Counted from the stretch's first letter, positions 1 to 5,706 are shown. The stretch is DNA of 6,279 nucleotides from Dehalococcoidia bacterium (GCA_016844565.1 JAENJB010000177.1:1-6279); one strand, 5' to 3'. Made by a program: numbers and translations. The notes: a model not told the origin generated them from the letters alone.

Positions 1-186
1 AACATGCCCACCATCCCCGAGTTTCTGGACCTGGCCCGGCAGCTGGGCGTAAGGCTTATCGCCTGCTCCACCACCATCGGCGTGATGAGCGTTAAGGACG
101 AGGACCTGGTGATGGGGACGGAATGCGCCGGCGCTGCCGCCTTCCTGGAGTTCGCCTCCGAGGCCGATGTGACGCTGTTTATCTAG
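1..186 (+). CDS. DsrE/DsrF-like sulfur-relay family protein, C-terminal fragment
   Basis: This is the last 61 codons of a gene that enters from the left edge and stops with TAG at 184-186. The frame is open from base 1, and the Met at base 4 sits in a conserved region (NMPTIPEFLDLARQLGV), so it is probably internal and not the start. The pattern PxIPExxxxAxxLGV-xxxAC, then a short acidic linker and GxExAGAAxFLEFA, ending in xVTLFI, matches the C-terminal half of the small DsrE/DsrF/DrsH-like (peroxiredoxin-annotated) proteins. Their relatives carry sulfane sulfur on a conserved cysteine. Two cysteines are visible at fragment residues 22 and 42; Cys22 is in the position usually conserved in this family. 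The proteins are cytoplasmic and often lie near sulfur-transfer or redox genes, but the upstream neighbours are outside the window. The family call is fairly firm; the role is inferred. Confidence 0.75.
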   Translation, partial: NMPTIPEFLDLARQLGVRLIACSTTIGVMSVKDEDLVMGTECAGAAAFLEFASEADVTLFI

Positions 187-197
187 GGCCCCCTTTC

Positions 198-228
198 CAC
201 CGCTTCTACCCTTTACGGTGTTATTAAC
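198..228 (+). terminator. weak possible terminator after the DsrE-like gene
   Basis: A 5-bp stem, CACCG (198-202) with CGGTG (216-220), has a 13-nt loop and is followed by TTATTAACTATT. It lies 12 nt past the stop codon. The stem is short and the loop is large, so this is a weak candidate only. Confidence 0.25.
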
Positions 229-247
229 TATTCCGCGTGACTGGCGC

Positions 248-276
248 TTGACAGAACGGAAAACGAGCCGGACAAT
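248..276 (+). promoter_or_regulatory. sigma70-type promoter for the antitoxin gene
   Basis: A perfect -35 hexamer TTGACA (248-253) is followed, after a 17-nt spacer, by GACAAT (271-276), which matches four of six bases of the -10 consensus. It lies about 90 nt upstream of the antitoxin start and points toward it. The space between this promoter and the gene is too short to hold a HigB-type toxin gene. Confidence 0.5.
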
Positions 277-316
277 ATGCGATAACACTTACCGGAAACT
301 ACCGGCTCATTATCGG
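265..316. promoter_or_regulatory. nested inverted and direct repeats, possible operator
   Basis: Just at and downstream of the predicted -10 box there are two nested inverted repeats: GAGCCGG (265-271) with CCGGCTC (302-308), and CGATAA (280-285) with TTATCG (310-315). In addition ACCGG occurs twice (291-295 and 301-305), exactly 10 nt apart, about one helical turn. HigA-type antitoxins generally bind palindromes over their own promoter, so this is a natural place for autorepression. The repeats are seen directly; the operator role is inferred. Confidence 0.4.
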
Positions 317-352
317 AAGGGTCGAGGAAGATAGAGTACGGATTATGGATGT

Positions 353-357
353 GGAGG
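353..357 (+). promoter_or_regulatory. ribosome binding site that sets the antitoxin start
   Basis: GGAGG lies 6 nt before the ATG at 364. A start at the in-frame ATG at 349 would place this site inside the coding region and has no good site of its own, so 364 is preferred. Confidence 0.7.
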
Positions 358-363
358 ACTACC

Positions 364-651
364 ATGGCGACCAAGACGCATGCTTACCCTGACGTAGCAA
401 TTCCCCCTGGTGAGTATCTTGCGGAGGAAATAGAAGCACGAGGTATCTCCCAGAAGGAATTGGCCAGACGTATGGGAAGGCCGCTGAACGCCATAAACGA
501 GATTATCAATGGGAAGAAATCCATTACCGCGGAGACCGCCTTGCAGTTCGAGGAAGTCATGCGGGAGATACCGGCGCGGTTCTGGCTGAACATGGAGACC
601 GACTACCAGCTTACTAAGGCACTGATTAGAAAGCGCGCCGAGGTAGCATAG
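364..651 (+). CDS. higA: HigA-type antitoxin, XRE-family helix-turn-helix protein
   Basis: This 95-residue protein has the HigA layout: a PPGEYLAEEIEARG lead-in (residues 14-27), an XRE helix-turn-helix (about 28-55, ISQKELARRMGRP, then the recognition segment NAINEIINGKKSIT), and the typical ARFWLNMETDYQL motif (71-83) near the end. Known HigA proteins neutralise the RNA-cleaving HigB toxin and repress their own promoter. The length is normal for the family. The same N-terminal domain also occurs fused to ImmA/IrrE metallopeptidases, but no such domain follows, because the frame stops at 649-651. No HigB-like gene is seen upstream between the promoter and the start, nor on the plus strand downstream as far as 907. 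It is therefore a solitary antitoxin, perhaps a regulator or a remnant. It has its own promoter and repeats upstream, and faces the unknown minus-strand gene. Confidence 0.85.
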   Translation: MATKTHAYPDVAIPPGEYLAEEIEARGISQKELARRMGRPLNAINEIINGKKSITAETALQFEEVMREIPARFWLNMETDYQLTKALIRKRAEVA

Positions 652-726
652 GTAAGCATCAATAGGCAGAACTCTCGAGGTAACATTCGACGTACTGAAC
701 GCTGCTTTCTGATGCTGAAATCGGCA

Positions 727-761
727 ATGTCACAAGATGAGTGAAAGTGACATCGTGTTTT
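727..761 (+). terminator. possible terminator after the antitoxin gene
   Basis: ATGTCAC (727-733) pairs perfectly with GTGACAT (747-753) around a 13-nt loop, and is followed by CGTG then TTTT (758-761). It lies about 75 nt past the antitoxin stop and just outside the tail of the facing gene. The stem is short, so confidence is modest. Confidence 0.35.
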
Positions 762-915
762 AAGGGTGAGAATCTATCCCGAACTGAGACATCAACTCCG
801 TCTGCCCACGTTTCACCTCATCTGCTTTAAGCAGGTGAGCTTTCAGTTCTTCGGCAGCCTCTTTCATCCTTCTTGTATCGCTGCCTGAGAGCGCTTCTAG
901 AGTTCTATCACACAT
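760..915 (-). pseudogene. frameshifted 3' tail of the adjacent unknown gene, or a separate 51-residue overlapping gene
   Basis: On the minus strand a frame starts with ATG at 915-913 inside the end of the neighbouring gene (ATGTGTGA, 8-nt overlap) and runs to TAA at 760-762, 51 residues. It is rich in Glu, Lys, Ala and Leu and looks helical (for example KEAAEELKAHLLKADEV). No good ribosome binding site precedes the ATG. The same frame stays open further upstream to about 956 and reads in a protein-like way (EKPGRNLVAAATKM). Removing one base from the TTTT run at 950-953 joins the neighbouring frame to this one, with HVGKPGRNLVAAATKM across the junction. The whole 760-1618 span then becomes exactly 286 codons. 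I favour a tail displaced by a one-base indel (real mutation or sequencing error); a translationally coupled small gene is the alternative. Confidence 0.55.
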
Positions 916-1618
916 CTTTGTTGCCGCAGCTACTAAGTTCCTGCCGGGCTTTTCCTACATGATCTCTGGCCTTCCCCGCTGCAGCCCTAAAGGCGTCAAT
1001 CTCTGCGAGTGTCGTCTGGGGACCAAATGTCGGCATTACATCTACAATAGAAAGGAGTGGGGTGTAGAAGTCAATAGCATCCAAGGCTCGGAAGGTCTCG
1101 ACCACGAGGGGTTGAGTCCACGCCTTGAGAGCCTCCATTGGTTGAGAGATATGAAAAAGATGTCGCCGGGAAACCGAACCCTCAACTCGAATGTCCAGGT
1201 AAGGCAAGTCGGCTTCTGAGATCTTCATCTCGTATACCACGCTCTCTCCAGGGAAAAGGACTTCGCCGTGTGATTGCTCGTCGGCAGTAGCCTCGGGGAA
1301 TGAACCACCGGTACCTCCAATCCAATTTCCCTCATTGTACTTCCGGCGTAACTCCACGCGATCTGATGGCCTCGACTTGTTAGCCGCAGGACCTCGTCCC
1401 ATCCTGTTGCTCTCACGGCCATCAGTAATGCGCAGTCCGACACCCAAGAACACTACATCGCCACCGTCTGGGCTTGCAGGAGCATCATTATAAGCCTTGA
1501 TTTTCGCGATGACTTCTCCCTCCTTAGGACCATTTATGGACATCTCTGACTTAAGCAAGCCCCGCAGACTCTGAATATCTTTGAGGCTCTCCAAGATGGA
1601 TTCGTTCTGCTCCGCCAT
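908..1618 (-). CDS. unrecognised protein, 236 residues as read, probably 3'-frameshifted
   Basis: I do not recognise this protein. The ATG at 1618-1616 has an AGGAGG site (1625-1630) 6 nt upstream and a strong promoter behind it, so the start is firm. The N-terminus (about 1-30) is polar and probably helical. The middle contains strand-like segments: VVFLGVGLRI (about 55-64), then a Gly/Arg/Asn-rich loop, then VLFPGESVVYEMKIS and YLDIRVEGSVSRRHLFHIS (about 120-158), reminiscent of a beta-sandwich. The C-terminal part (about 160 onward) looks helical. There is no signal peptide, membrane segment or obvious catalytic motif. The last codons (KARQELSSCGNKDV) look less natural than the other frame over the same bases, and a one-base correction near 950-953 would extend the protein to 285 residues. 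It is convergent with the antitoxin gene. Neither neighbour explains its role. Confidence 0.75.
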   Translation of the reverse strand: MAEQNESILESLKDIQSLRGLLKSEMSINGPKEGEVIAKIKAYNDAPASPDGGDVVFLGVGLRITDGRESNRMGRGPAANKSRPSDRVELRRKYNEGNWIGGTGGSFPEATADEQSHGEVLFPGESVVYEMKISEADLPYLDIRVEGSVSRRHLFHISQPMEALKAWTQPLVVETFRALDAIDFYTPLLSIVDVMPTFGPQTTLAEIDAFRAAAGKARDHVGKARQELSSCGNKDV

Positions 1619-1656
1619 TTCAGCCCTCCTCAGCGTTCTGTGAACAACTGAATCGG

Positions 1657-1683
1657 ATTATACCACGATGGGTGGAGTGTCAA
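1657..1683 (-). promoter_or_regulatory. consensus sigma70-type promoter for the unknown gene
   Basis: Read on the minus strand, TTGACA (1683-1678) and TATAAT (1662-1657) are both perfect hexamers, separated by 15 nt. A TGG just before the -10 gives an extended -10 (TGnTATAAT). The spacer is about 2 nt shorter than optimal, which the extended -10 may offset. It lies about 40 nt upstream of the start codon, so the 5' leader would be short. Confidence 0.7.
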
Positions 1684-1879
1684 CTCAGGCCGTGTCGTCT
1701 ATCCGTCGACGGGAAGGAATCCTGAGGTCATGCAGGGCTTCCTGCATTGGATTGCACAGAAGTCAGAATCGTTGCTCCAGCGTAGTCAGAGCGACCGGAT
1801 CGCGCCGGTCATCGAGGGCAGAAAAGACCACGTGCCCGCAGGGTTTTGGGTGTCACCAGAAGTTAGCCCTGCGCGACTC
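1684..1879. other. intergenic stretch with two hairpins and no supportable gene
   Basis: This stretch lies between the end of the stress-protein gene and the promoter of the unknown gene. It contains two perfect short hairpins: ATGCAGG/CCTGCAT (1730-1736 with 1741-1747, 4-nt loop) and GACCGG/CCGGTC (1793-1798 with 1805-1810, 6-nt loop). Neither is followed by a T tract on either strand, so neither is a classic terminator, though one may help end the stress-protein transcript. Minus-strand frames here are broken by stops. Plus-strand frames are open but run antisense through the stress-protein gene without a ribosome binding site. Confidence 0.4.
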
Positions 1880-2347
1880 TCAAATACCGGGAATGCAGCC
1901 CGGAGCGCGGACCATCAGGACCGGGACGCAGGCGGAGCGCAGGATCCTGTCCGCCGTGCTTCCCAGTATCCACCGACTCACCCCTGAACGCCCATGCGTG
2001 GCCAAGACTATGAGGTCTATCCCATTGTTGGTGGCGTAGTCAGCAATGGTCTCCGCTGCCTTGCCCACGACGACCGTGGTCCTTAGCTTGGCCTTATCGC
2101 ACGTGAGCCGGCTCGCCAACTGCTGGAGGTAGCGCTTGGCGGCAGCCTCGCCCTCTGACTCGGCCCTCTTCCGCGCTTTCGCGAACTCCCCGACGACGGA
2201 GGGCGAAGACAGCAACTCAGAGGGCTCGATGGCGCGGATGAGTGTCACCCTTTCCGCCTGGAATCCCGCCGCGATAGCCTCCACGTGGGGAAACACACAC
2301 TCCGCCAGCTCAGAACCGTCCAGCGGCACCAGAATGTTTCGATACAT
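1880..2347 (-). CDS. universal stress protein (UspA family)
   Basis: This is a 155-residue single-domain cytoplasmic protein of normal family length. It opens with YRNILVPLDGSELAE, including the Asp10 that usually contacts the nucleotide. Near the C-terminus it has VLATHGRSGVSRWILGSTADRILR with PVLMVR as the last strand, divided here as residues 114-133 and beyond. The nucleotide-binding signature G-x2-G-x9-G-S is present as A116-T-H-G119-x9-G129-S130, a common variant with Ala for the first Gly, so ATP binding is likely. The frame is open further upstream to 2554, but that part is antisense-like noise within the preceding gene. The ATG at 2347-2345 is chosen because of the AAAGGAGG site before it and the family N-terminus. 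It overlaps the end of the oxidoreductase gene by 38 nt, so the two are probably translationally coupled. The role of the pair is unknown; stress survival during anaerobic metabolism is the usual family theme. Confidence 0.93.
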   Translation of the reverse strand: MYRNILVPLDGSELAECVFPHVEAIAAGFQAERVTLIRAIEPSELLSSPSVVGEFAKARKRAESEGEAAAKRYLQQLASRLTCDKAKLRTTVVVGKAAETIADYATNNGIDLIVLATHGRSGVSRWILGSTADRILRSACVPVLMVRAPGCIPGI

Positions 2348-4199
2348 TCGGCCTCCTTTCGAGCTCATCCGCCACATCCCCCAGGCCCAGCCGTTCGAGG
2401 GTGCTGCGGGTGGGTATGCTGCTTTCCACATCCCAGCCCCTGGCCCGGTAGTACTCGTCCAGCATCCGCTCGAATTTCTCTTTCTCCATCTTGAATCCCT
2501 TGAGGGCCCCCGCCGGGAACGGCGTATCGAAGAACATCGGCGGCAGGGTATCATCCTTCCTGGTCATGCCGCTCAGGGCGTTGAAGGCCTTCTCCTGGTT
2601 CCAGACCCTCTCGGCCACGACCATTAAGTCGGCCCCCGTCAGGTCAACCCCGATGAGCGGCGAGAGCATGCGGGCATAGTCTTCCTCGTCGAGGCCGTCG
2701 ATGGGCGGCCGGGAGTAGAACTTGCAGGCGCCCAGCAGGTCCTGCAGGGTGTTGAGATGCTGGGTACTGACCACGATGGCGGCCTTCCCCTCATGGCTCA
2801 TGGGATTGCCCGCCTGAGGGTGCCCCCAGAGCTTCTCCGATAGCTCGGGAGAGGCCCTGAAGATGGGCCACCCTTTCAAGTGGTCCGCCCCCCGGGTGGA
2901 GGTGGCCGTAGCCAGCGCGCAGGCGTAGTTCCCCCTGCCGGTGGCCTCCTGCGAGATCCTGCCCTTGATGGTGTAGGCGTACTTCGCGGCCTCCTCGCCC
3001 GACGCTTTGGCCGCCCTCCCCAACCCCTCGGCCAGCATGTCCCCGAACCCCTGGCGGAAAGCGATTCGCCTCAGCAGCTCCAGGGCCGCTCCCTCTTCAC
3101 CCCACCTTACGGCCATCCCGTCGGTATCCTTCGGCGTCATTACTCCCCGCTGCTGGCAATCTGCCAGCCAGGCCAGCAACATGGCCACCTCCGAGGCGTC
3201 CAGCCCGAAGTCCGTGCAGTATTTCGAGATGGCTATCGCGAAGGCCATGCTGGTCGAGCCGTACCATGACAGGAACGAGCCGATCGACCCGAACTCGAAC
3301 CCTTCCGAGGCTATGCCCTTGTACGGCCCGTCCCTTATCACCGCGAAATGAGAGCACTGCTGCGCGCAGGCGTAGCAGCCAAGCGAGGCGACGGCGAACT
3401 CCTGGCCGAACTTCTCTCCCGCTATCTCCTGAAGTTGGGCCGCCGAAAGCTCGCTGCGACTGAAGTTGTTGAAAGTGCCCATCCCGTGGCGGGCGATGGG
3501 CTCCATAAGCTCCATGGTGCCCATCTTTCTCCGGTCCCGGTACTGGGCGCTCAGGGTGCGTTCCGCTTTCAGCCGGGTCTCCCAGCAGGCCTGCTGCAGC
3601 TCGGCGGGACGGGCGACCCTGATGCCCTTCGTCCCCCGCACCGCCACCGCCTTCAGCTTCTTCGAGCCCGCCACCGCACCCACGCCACCCCAGCCGGCGG
3701 CGCGGGTCGGGCTGCTCACGATAACCGCAAAGCGGACCAGGTTCTCCCCGCCGGGCCCGATAGAGGCTATCTGAATATCATCGCCCAGCTCCCGCCTCAG
3801 CATCTCCTCGGTCTCCGGGACCGTTCGGCCCCAGAGGTGACGGGCGTCCCTTATCTCCACGCGGTCGTCGTCGATATAGCCCGCGTGCTTGAGGGCCGGA
3901 GCGAAGTGCCCTCCAACGTTGGAATCGCCGAAGATGCCGGTTACCGCCGACCGGGCCACTATCTCCAGCCGTCCGGAGCCCGGGGCCAGCGTGCCTGTCA
4001 GCACGCCTGTGCTGAAGATGAGAAGGTTCCTCTCATCCAGTCCGTCGGCAACCTGAGGTGTCGCACCGTCCCAGAGGATTTTGGCGCCGAAGCCCTCGCC
4101 GCCCAGCCATTTCAGGGCGAAACCCTCATCCAGCGGCTGCCTCTCCACCACGCCCTTGCTCAAGTCCACCCACAGAATGTTACCCGACCAACCGTACAT
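2310..4199 (-). CDS. aor: tungsten-dependent aldehyde:ferredoxin oxidoreductase family protein
   Basis: This 629-residue protein matches the family length (about 600-630) and order. The N-terminal domain has WLGGEGFGAKIL (31-42), GGHFAPALKHAGY (96-108), IGPGGENLVRFA (147-158) and RAAGWGGVGAVAGSKKLKAV (166-185). The [4Fe-4S] ligands are complete: Cys275, Cys278 and Cys282 as CX2CX3C, plus Cys492 in LQDLLGACKF. STRGADHLKGW holds His440 and Lys442, matching the active-site His and a pterin-contacting Lys of the Pyrococcus enzyme. TDFGLD (329-334) and DLLGAC (487-492) fit the two DxxGL(C/D) pterin motifs, with Thr for the first Asp and Ala for Leu. The family oxidises aldehydes to acids with ferredoxin on a tungsto-bispterin centre in the cytoplasm; the substrate cannot be read from sequence. 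GGAG (4208-4211) lies 8 nt before the ATG. The last 13 or so residues overlap the stress-protein gene and exceed the usual family end. Confidence 0.93.
   Translation of the reverse strand: MYGWSGNILWVDLSKGVVERQPLDEGFALKWLGGEGFGAKILWDGATPQVADGLDERNLLIFSTGVLTGTLAPGSGRLEIVARSAVTGIFGDSNVGGHFAPALKHAGYIDDDRVEIRDARHLWGRTVPETEEMLRRELGDDIQIASIGPGGENLVRFAVIVSSPTRAAGWGGVGAVAGSKKLKAVAVRGTKGIRVARPAELQQACWETRLKAERTLSAQYRDRRKMGTMELMEPIARHGMGTFNNFSRSELSAAQLQEIAGEKFGQEFAVASLGCYACAQQCSHFAVIRDGPYKGIASEGFEFGSIGSFLSWYGSTSMAFAIAISKYCTDFGLDASEVAMLLAWLADCQQRGVMTPKDTDGMAVRWGEEGAALELLRRIAFRQGFGDMLAEGLGRAAKASGEEAAKYAYTIKGRISQEATGRGNYACALATATSTRGADHLKGWPIFRASPELSEKLWGHPQAGNPMSHEGKAAIVVSTQHLNTLQDLLGACKFYSRPPIDGLDEEDYARMLSPLIGVDLTGADLMVVAERVWNQEKAFNALSGMTRKDDTLPPMFFDTPFPAGALKGFKMEKEKFERMLDEYYRARGWDVESSIPTRSTLERLGLGDVADELERRPNVSKHSGAAGRF
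2352..2359 (-). promoter_or_regulatory. ribosome binding site of the stress-protein gene, inside the oxidoreductase gene
   Basis: Read on the minus strand this is AAAGGAGG, 4 nt before the ATG at 2347. It lies within the 3' coding region of the upstream gene, where the same bases encode part of Glu-Arg-Arg. It decides the start of the stress protein. Confidence 0.8.
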
Positions 4200-4215
4200 T
4201 CAGCTTACTCCGCTG

Positions 4216-4397
4216 CTGTCATTGCGAGCCCTTCGACAGGCTCAGGATAAACTTCGCGAAACAATCTCCCGCAGCTCTCCGTAGAAATGCCACGCCCTCT
4301 GTTCATAATTGGTCTGCCATCGCATCAACATATGCCTGCCTGTCCACAAGAGCACTGTTATGAGATTGCTTCGGCACTGCGTGCCTCGCAATGACAG
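4216..4397. repeat. composite inverted-repeat element (MITE-like or paired dispersed repeat)
   Basis: The ends are a perfect 13-bp inverted repeat: CTGTCATTGCGAG (4216-4228) and its complement (4385-4397). Each end is followed inward by a second matching block, CGAAACAATCTC (4257-4268) and GAGATTGCTTCG (4362-4373), which pair at 11 of 12 positions. The left unit is longer and contains a hairpin, GAGCC (4226-4230) with GGCTC (4239-4243) around CTTCGACA. About 93 nt lie between the two units. The TCATTGCGAG...GAAGCAATCTC theme is a familiar dispersed intergenic repeat in many bacterial genomes; here two copies face each other. No transposase is encoded. The edge at 4216 lies 4 nt from the ribosome binding site of the oxidoreductase gene, so the element forms its 5' leader. 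Confidence 0.75.
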
Positions 4398-4424
4398 GCG
4401 GCCTCTCCTTTTCAAACTAGAAGC

Positions 4425-4458
4425 AAGGCGCTCTGCCGACCAGTCGGCAGAGCGCCTT
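4425..4458 (-). terminator. strong hairpin terminator after the substrate-binding protein gene
   Basis: Sixteen consecutive base pairs join 4425-4440 to 4443-4458 (AAGGCGCTCTGCCGAC with its exact complement), with a formal 2-nt loop. It begins 17 nt after the stop codon of the minus-strand lipoprotein gene. The downstream tail on that strand (TTGCTTCTAGTTTG) is only moderately T-rich. It probably separates that gene from the oxidoreductase operon. Confidence 0.75.
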
Positions 4459-4475
4459 CAGTCTTGATCAGGACT

Positions 4476-5609
4476 TCAGCCTCTTACCCCCAGCGCCTTC
4501 AGCCAGAACTCCGATGAACGCTTCATGTTCTCGTCAGTGAGGATGTCCGCCGGGATGGGCACGTAGGTGATGCCCCTCTCGGCGACGATCTTGTGTATCC
4601 TGGACTGCTTGGCCACCACCGGGTCGAAGACCAGGGAACGGTTGGCCTCAGACCACGTCAGGAGGCCCTCGGCAGCGCTTATGTTCTCCACAAAGAGCCT
4701 CGCCGCATTGGGGTGCGGCGGGTTCTTCGGCACCGACATGGCGAAGTTCACCGCTACCACCGGGGAGAGGGGAGCATAGTTCAAGGGAGCTCCCCTGTCG
4801 ATCAAGGCTTGAAGAGTAATCGAAGCGGCTGAAATAAAGAGGGGTCTTTCGCCCGCGGCAATCATCTCCATCGGGTAGCCACGGACGACCAGGGGGCGGG
4901 TATTCTGAACCACGTCGGTCCAGAATTTCTCTGACTTCTCCCAGTTGAGCTTCCCACCTTCGCCCCAGACGTAGGCCATATCGAGGGGGTTCTCATCTCC
5001 CGAGTTGGACACCATCGTCCTCCCCCTCCACTTCGCATCCTTCAGGTCATCCCAGGTCTTCGGGACTTCCTGCGGAGAAATCAGATTCGTATTGAATCCA
5101 TGTACCCTGAGGTTGGCGATGTGCACCCGGTAGAAATCGTCCTTCGGCTGGTTGGTCCAGGTCCTGGTGACCGCCGGCCAGGCGTACGACTGGATGATGC
5201 CCAGCTCCCTAAGGTCGATGGTATCGTTCTCGGTGGTGGTGACGAAATCGGCGGTGAACTTGCCGGCCTTGGCCTCCTCCGCCAGCTTGGCCAGTATCTC
5301 GACCGACCTGGCGTCCCACACCTTGAGCTCGATGAAGGGGTACTTCTCATTGAACTGTTTCTTGATCCGGTCAAGGTCAGTGATGGTGTTGGTCCACACC
5401 ACCACCTGACCCTCTTTCTTGGCCGCCTCTATGACCTGCTGGTCAACGCCGGCCGCCGGCTTGGCCGTCCCTAGCGCAGGGGCAGCCGGACTCGCTGGAG
5501 TTGGCGTCGGCGTTGAAGGGGCCGGCGCGGGAGCAGGGGCCGCACAGGCCGCCAGCACCAGGCCAAAGGCCAGAACCAGAGTCAGTAACCAGTATCCAGG
5601 ATTCCGCAT
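4476..5609 (-). CDS. ABC transporter substrate-binding lipoprotein (bacterial extracellular solute-binding family)
   Basis: The 377-residue product starts with a lipoprotein signal: Arg2, a hydrophobic stretch (8-20) and the lipobox LAAC with Cys22. A disordered Ala/Pro/Thr tether follows (about 23-50) and would hold the receptor outside the membrane. The mature domain begins near VIEAAKKEGQVVVWTN (59-74), the usual first strand of Fe(III)/polyamine/thiamine-type periplasmic receptors, and continues with FNEKYPFIELKVW (86-98), a hinge-like GFNTNLISPQEVPKTWDDL (171-189), WRGRTMVSNSG (194-204) and PPHPNAARLFVENI (297-310), all typical of the SBP_bac_6/FutA-like group. The ligand cannot be read; the tyrosine set of iron binders is not evident. 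The start at 5609 is chosen over the in-frame ATG at 5663 because AAGGAGGG (5616-5623) lies 6 nt before it and the signal peptide then begins correctly. No permease or ATPase gene is adjacent, so it is a solitary receptor here. Confidence 0.9.
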   Translation of the reverse strand: MRNPGYWLLTLVLAFGLVLAACAAPAPAPAPSTPTPTPASPAAPALGTAKPAAGVDQQVIEAAKKEGQVVVWTNTITDLDRIKKQFNEKYPFIELKVWDARSVEILAKLAEEAKAGKFTADFVTTTENDTIDLRELGIIQSYAWPAVTRTWTNQPKDDFYRVHIANLRVHGFNTNLISPQEVPKTWDDLKDAKWRGRTMVSNSGDENPLDMAYVWGEGGKLNWEKSEKFWTDVVQNTRPLVVRGYPMEMIAAGERPLFISAASITLQALIDRGAPLNYAPLSPVVAVNFAMSVPKNPPHPNAARLFVENISAAEGLLTWSEANRSLVFDPVVAKQSRIHKIVAERGITYVPIPADILTDENMKRSSEFWLKALGVRG

Positions 5610-5615
5610 TTCAAA

Positions 5616-5623
5616 CCCTCCTT
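5616..5623 (-). promoter_or_regulatory. ribosome binding site that sets the lipoprotein start
   Basis: Read on the minus strand this is AAGGAGGG, 6 nt before the ATG at 5609. It excludes the 18-codon longer reading that would begin at 5663. Confidence 0.75.
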
Positions 5624-5655
5624 GCTTCTCTTTCGTCCTTGCGAGGCTATGCAGT

Positions 5656-5678
5656 AGGGGCACGGCGTGCCATGCCCA
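5656..5678. repeat. palindromic hairpin in the intergenic region
   Basis: AGGGGCACGGCGTGCCATGCCC folds in two competing ways: GGGCA (5658-5662) with TGCCC (5673-5677), or GGCAC (5659-5663) with GTGCC (5667-5671). It has the look of a degraded dispersed GC-rich palindrome and has no T tract, so a terminator role is unlikely. Confidence 0.45.
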
Positions 5679-5706
5679 CAGACAGAAGCAGTCACCCTCT
5701 CTCTAA

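Noticed and set aside
187..363. A HigB toxin gene upstream of the antitoxin
   Set aside because: The space is 177 nt, partly filled by a promoter and repeats, and no suitable frame was seen; HigB needs about 270 nt.
822..834. The palindrome CTGCTTTAAGCAG as a regulatory site
   Set aside because: It lies inside the probable coding tail of the unknown gene with no promoter nearby, so it is likely incidental.
760..915. A separate 51-residue overlapping gene coupled to the unknown gene
   Set aside because: Not excluded, but the lack of a ribosome binding site and the smooth one-base fusion with the upstream frame make a frameshifted tail the better reading.
1668..2039. Two overlapping open plus-strand frames (1668-2039 and 1730-1987)
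   Set aside because: Much of each runs antisense through the stress-protein gene, there is no ribosome binding site, and the composition (Arg/Ser/Pro-rich) is typical of shadows in GC-rich DNA.
2348..2554. N-terminal extension of the stress protein upstream to 2554
   Set aside because: The extension lies in the wrong frame of the oxidoreductase gene, is Arg/Ser-rich, and the family N-terminus plus ribosome binding site place the start at 2347.
3348..4250. A 300-residue open plus-strand frame opposite the oxidoreductase gene
   Set aside because: It is antisense to a confidently assigned gene, and its Arg/Pro/His/Ala-rich composition reflects codon bias on the other strand.
4216..4397. A CRISPR array
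   Set aside because: There are only two repeat units, they are inverted instead of direct, and no regular spacers are present.
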